Source of the DNA: Desulfobulbus sp.
GTDB lineage: Bacteria > Pseudomonadota > Gammaproteobacteria > Burkholderiales > Rhodocyclaceae
Direction of reading: 5' to 3'
Assembly: GCA_009782025.1 (NCBI GenBank)
Contig: WQUQ01000059.1
Location: forward strand, 1-7,131
Length of the DNA stretch: 7,131 nt
Positions 6,138 through 7,131 of this stretch are shown piece after piece. The translations under genes and the position numbers were made by a program. Every line of letters begins with the position of its first letter. Position 1 is the first letter of the stretch. The notes beneath the pieces were generated by a model. That model saw only the letters and a list, made by a program, of their open reading frames with translations. It searched no databases and was not told the DNA's origin.

Positions 6138-6264
6138 CCTACGGTTCGGCTTGCCTGGTGAAGAAAACCAGCGTCCACAGACCCAGTCTGAACTTCTGCA
6201 AATCGAGCGAGTTTCCATGCGCATCAGTTATCCTTCGCCTTTGATCGCCTTTCGTTAAAACGAC
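6138..6264. other. Divergent intergenic region between manC and the cco remnant
   Basis: This 127-bp region is presumed to hold the manC promoter, but I see no convincing -35/-10 pair. Its minus strand carries a stop-free frame with a hydrophobic LGLWTLVFFT stretch that may be decayed ccoN sequence. The rearrangement joint between the cco remnant and the manC locus should lie here. No good Shine-Dalgarno site precedes the manC ATG; the bases before it are TTCGTTAAAACGAC. Confidence 0.5.
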
Positions 6265-7131
6265 ATGAACAGAATTCTTCCCGTTGTTCTTTCTGGCGGC
6301 TCCGGTACGCGCCTGTGGCCATTGTCGCGGGAGAAATATCCCAAGCAGTTGCTGCCGCTGGTCGGCAGCCAGTCGATGCTGCAAGCCACGGTGGCGCGTC
6401 TCGATGGGCTGGAGGGGCTGGCCGAGCCGCTGCTGGTGTGCAACGAGGAGCATCGTTTCGTCGCCGCCGAGCAGATGCGTCTGCTCGGCAAGCAGGGGCG
6501 GGTGCTGCTCGAACCGGTCGGGCGCAATACCGCGCCGGCGCTGACGCTGGCGGCGTTATGGGCGGGCCGGCAGGAGGGCGACCCGGTGCTGGTGGTGATG
6601 CCGGCCGACCATGTGATTGTCGACGAAGCGCTGTTCCGCTCGGCGGTGGCGCGCGCCGTGGCGCTGGCCGAGGCGGGCCGGGCGGTGACCTTCGGCATCA
6701 CGCCGGATTGCCCGGAGACGGGCTACGGCTATATCCAGCAGGGTGCGGCCCTGGCCGACGGCGGCGCTTTTGCCCTGGCCCGCTTCGTCGAGAAGCCGGA
6801 TCGCCAGACGGCAGAGGCGTATCTGGATGCCGGCGATTTTCTGTGGAACAGCGGCATCTTCGTCATGCGCGCCTCGATCTGGCTGGCGGCGCTTGAATTG
6901 TGCCGGCCGGATATTCTCGCCGCCTGCCGGGCGTCGCTTGAGGGCGGCAGCGAGGATGGCGATTTCGTCCGCGTCGATGCCGCCGCTTTTACCCGGTGTC
7001 CCGCCGATTCGATCGACTACGCGGTGATGGAGCGGCTGACCGGCGGTGTCGCCGGTTTGCCGCAAAGCGCGGTGATTCCGCTGGCGGCGGGCTGGTCCGA
7101 CGTTGGCGCCTGGGATGCCTTGTGGAAAGTG
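6265..7131 (+). CDS. manC: Mannose-1-phosphate guanylyltransferase (ManC/AlgA type), 3' end cut by window
   Basis: The first 289 codons of a nucleotidyltransferase that makes GDP-mannose from mannose-1-phosphate and GTP, feeding capsule, exopolysaccharide or O-antigen synthesis. Seen in order: the nucleotide-binding signature LSGGSGTRLWPLSREKYPKQ (9-28), LLEPVGRNTAPAL (81-93), VMPADHVI (111-118), PETGYGYI (150-157), FVEKPD (174-179), WNSGIFVM (194-201), IDYAVME (250-256) and WSDVGAWDALW (277-287). All are typical of ManC/CpsB/XanB/AlgA. Full-length family members are about 470-480 residues with a C-terminal cupin mannose-6-phosphate isomerase domain; that part would lie beyond the window, so mono- or bifunctional status cannot be told. 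The ATG at 6265 puts the signature at the usual distance from the N-terminus. It is transcribed away from the cco remnant and nothing shows what operon it belongs to. Confidence 0.95.
   Translation, partial: MNRILPVVLSGGSGTRLWPLSREKYPKQLLPLVGSQSMLQATVARLDGLEGLAEPLLVCNEEHRFVAAEQMRLLGKQGRVLLEPVGRNTAPALTLAALWAGRQEGDPVLVVMPADHVIVDEALFRSAVARAVALAEAGRAVTFGITPDCPETGYGYIQQGAALADGGAFALARFVEKPDRQTAEAYLDAGDFLWNSGIFVMRASIWLAALELCRPDILAACRASLEGGSEDGDFVRVDAAAFTRCPADSIDYAVMERLTGGVAGLPQSAVIPLAAGWSDVGAWDALWKV

Noticed and set aside
6139..6453. Minus-strand 104-codon frame starting inside manC
   Set aside because: Most of it is antisense to manC; only the last part outside manC is of interest, as possible decayed ccoN.

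Overview
The window is GC-rich and densely coded, with GC-biased third positions, 4-base gene overlaps and gene content that point to a betaproteobacterium, probably of the Rhodocyclales type. The taxon is my inference from gene order and protein flavour; no rRNA or other marker gene is present.

Left part (1-2112, + strand): a tight operon tsaB - rimI - family 4 uracil-DNA glycosylase (UDG) - small lipoprotein, each gene overlapping the next by 4 bases (GTGA, ATGA, ATGA). TsaB acts in t6A37 tRNA modification, RimI acetylates a ribosomal protein N-terminus, and the UDG is an Fe-S repair enzyme. The UDG carries an unusual N-terminal peptide resembling the clamp-loader-binding peptide of DNA polymerase III psi (HolD).

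Middle part (2129-5731, - strand, converging on the first operon): a second cluster transcribed in the order TonB/TolA-like envelope protein - queF - stand-alone FIST-domain protein. QueF makes preQ1 for queuosine at tRNA position 34. The TonB/TolA-like gene contains a 102-bp, almost identical direct repeat inside its coiled coil.

Right part (5732-7131): a 148-bp intergenic stretch with a strong bulged hairpin, then (- strand) an intact 52-residue ccoQ gene preceded by what looks like only the last codons of ccoN. No ccoO or ccoP is present, so this appears to be the remnant of a cbb3 oxidase operon. Divergently, manC (GDP-mannose synthesis for surface polysaccharide) starts at 6265 and runs off the window end.

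No rRNA, tRNA, CRISPR array, insertion sequence or phage gene was seen. The points most worth a second look are the psi-like peptide on the UDG, the broken cco locus, and the internally duplicated TonB/TolA-like protein grouped with queF and FIST.
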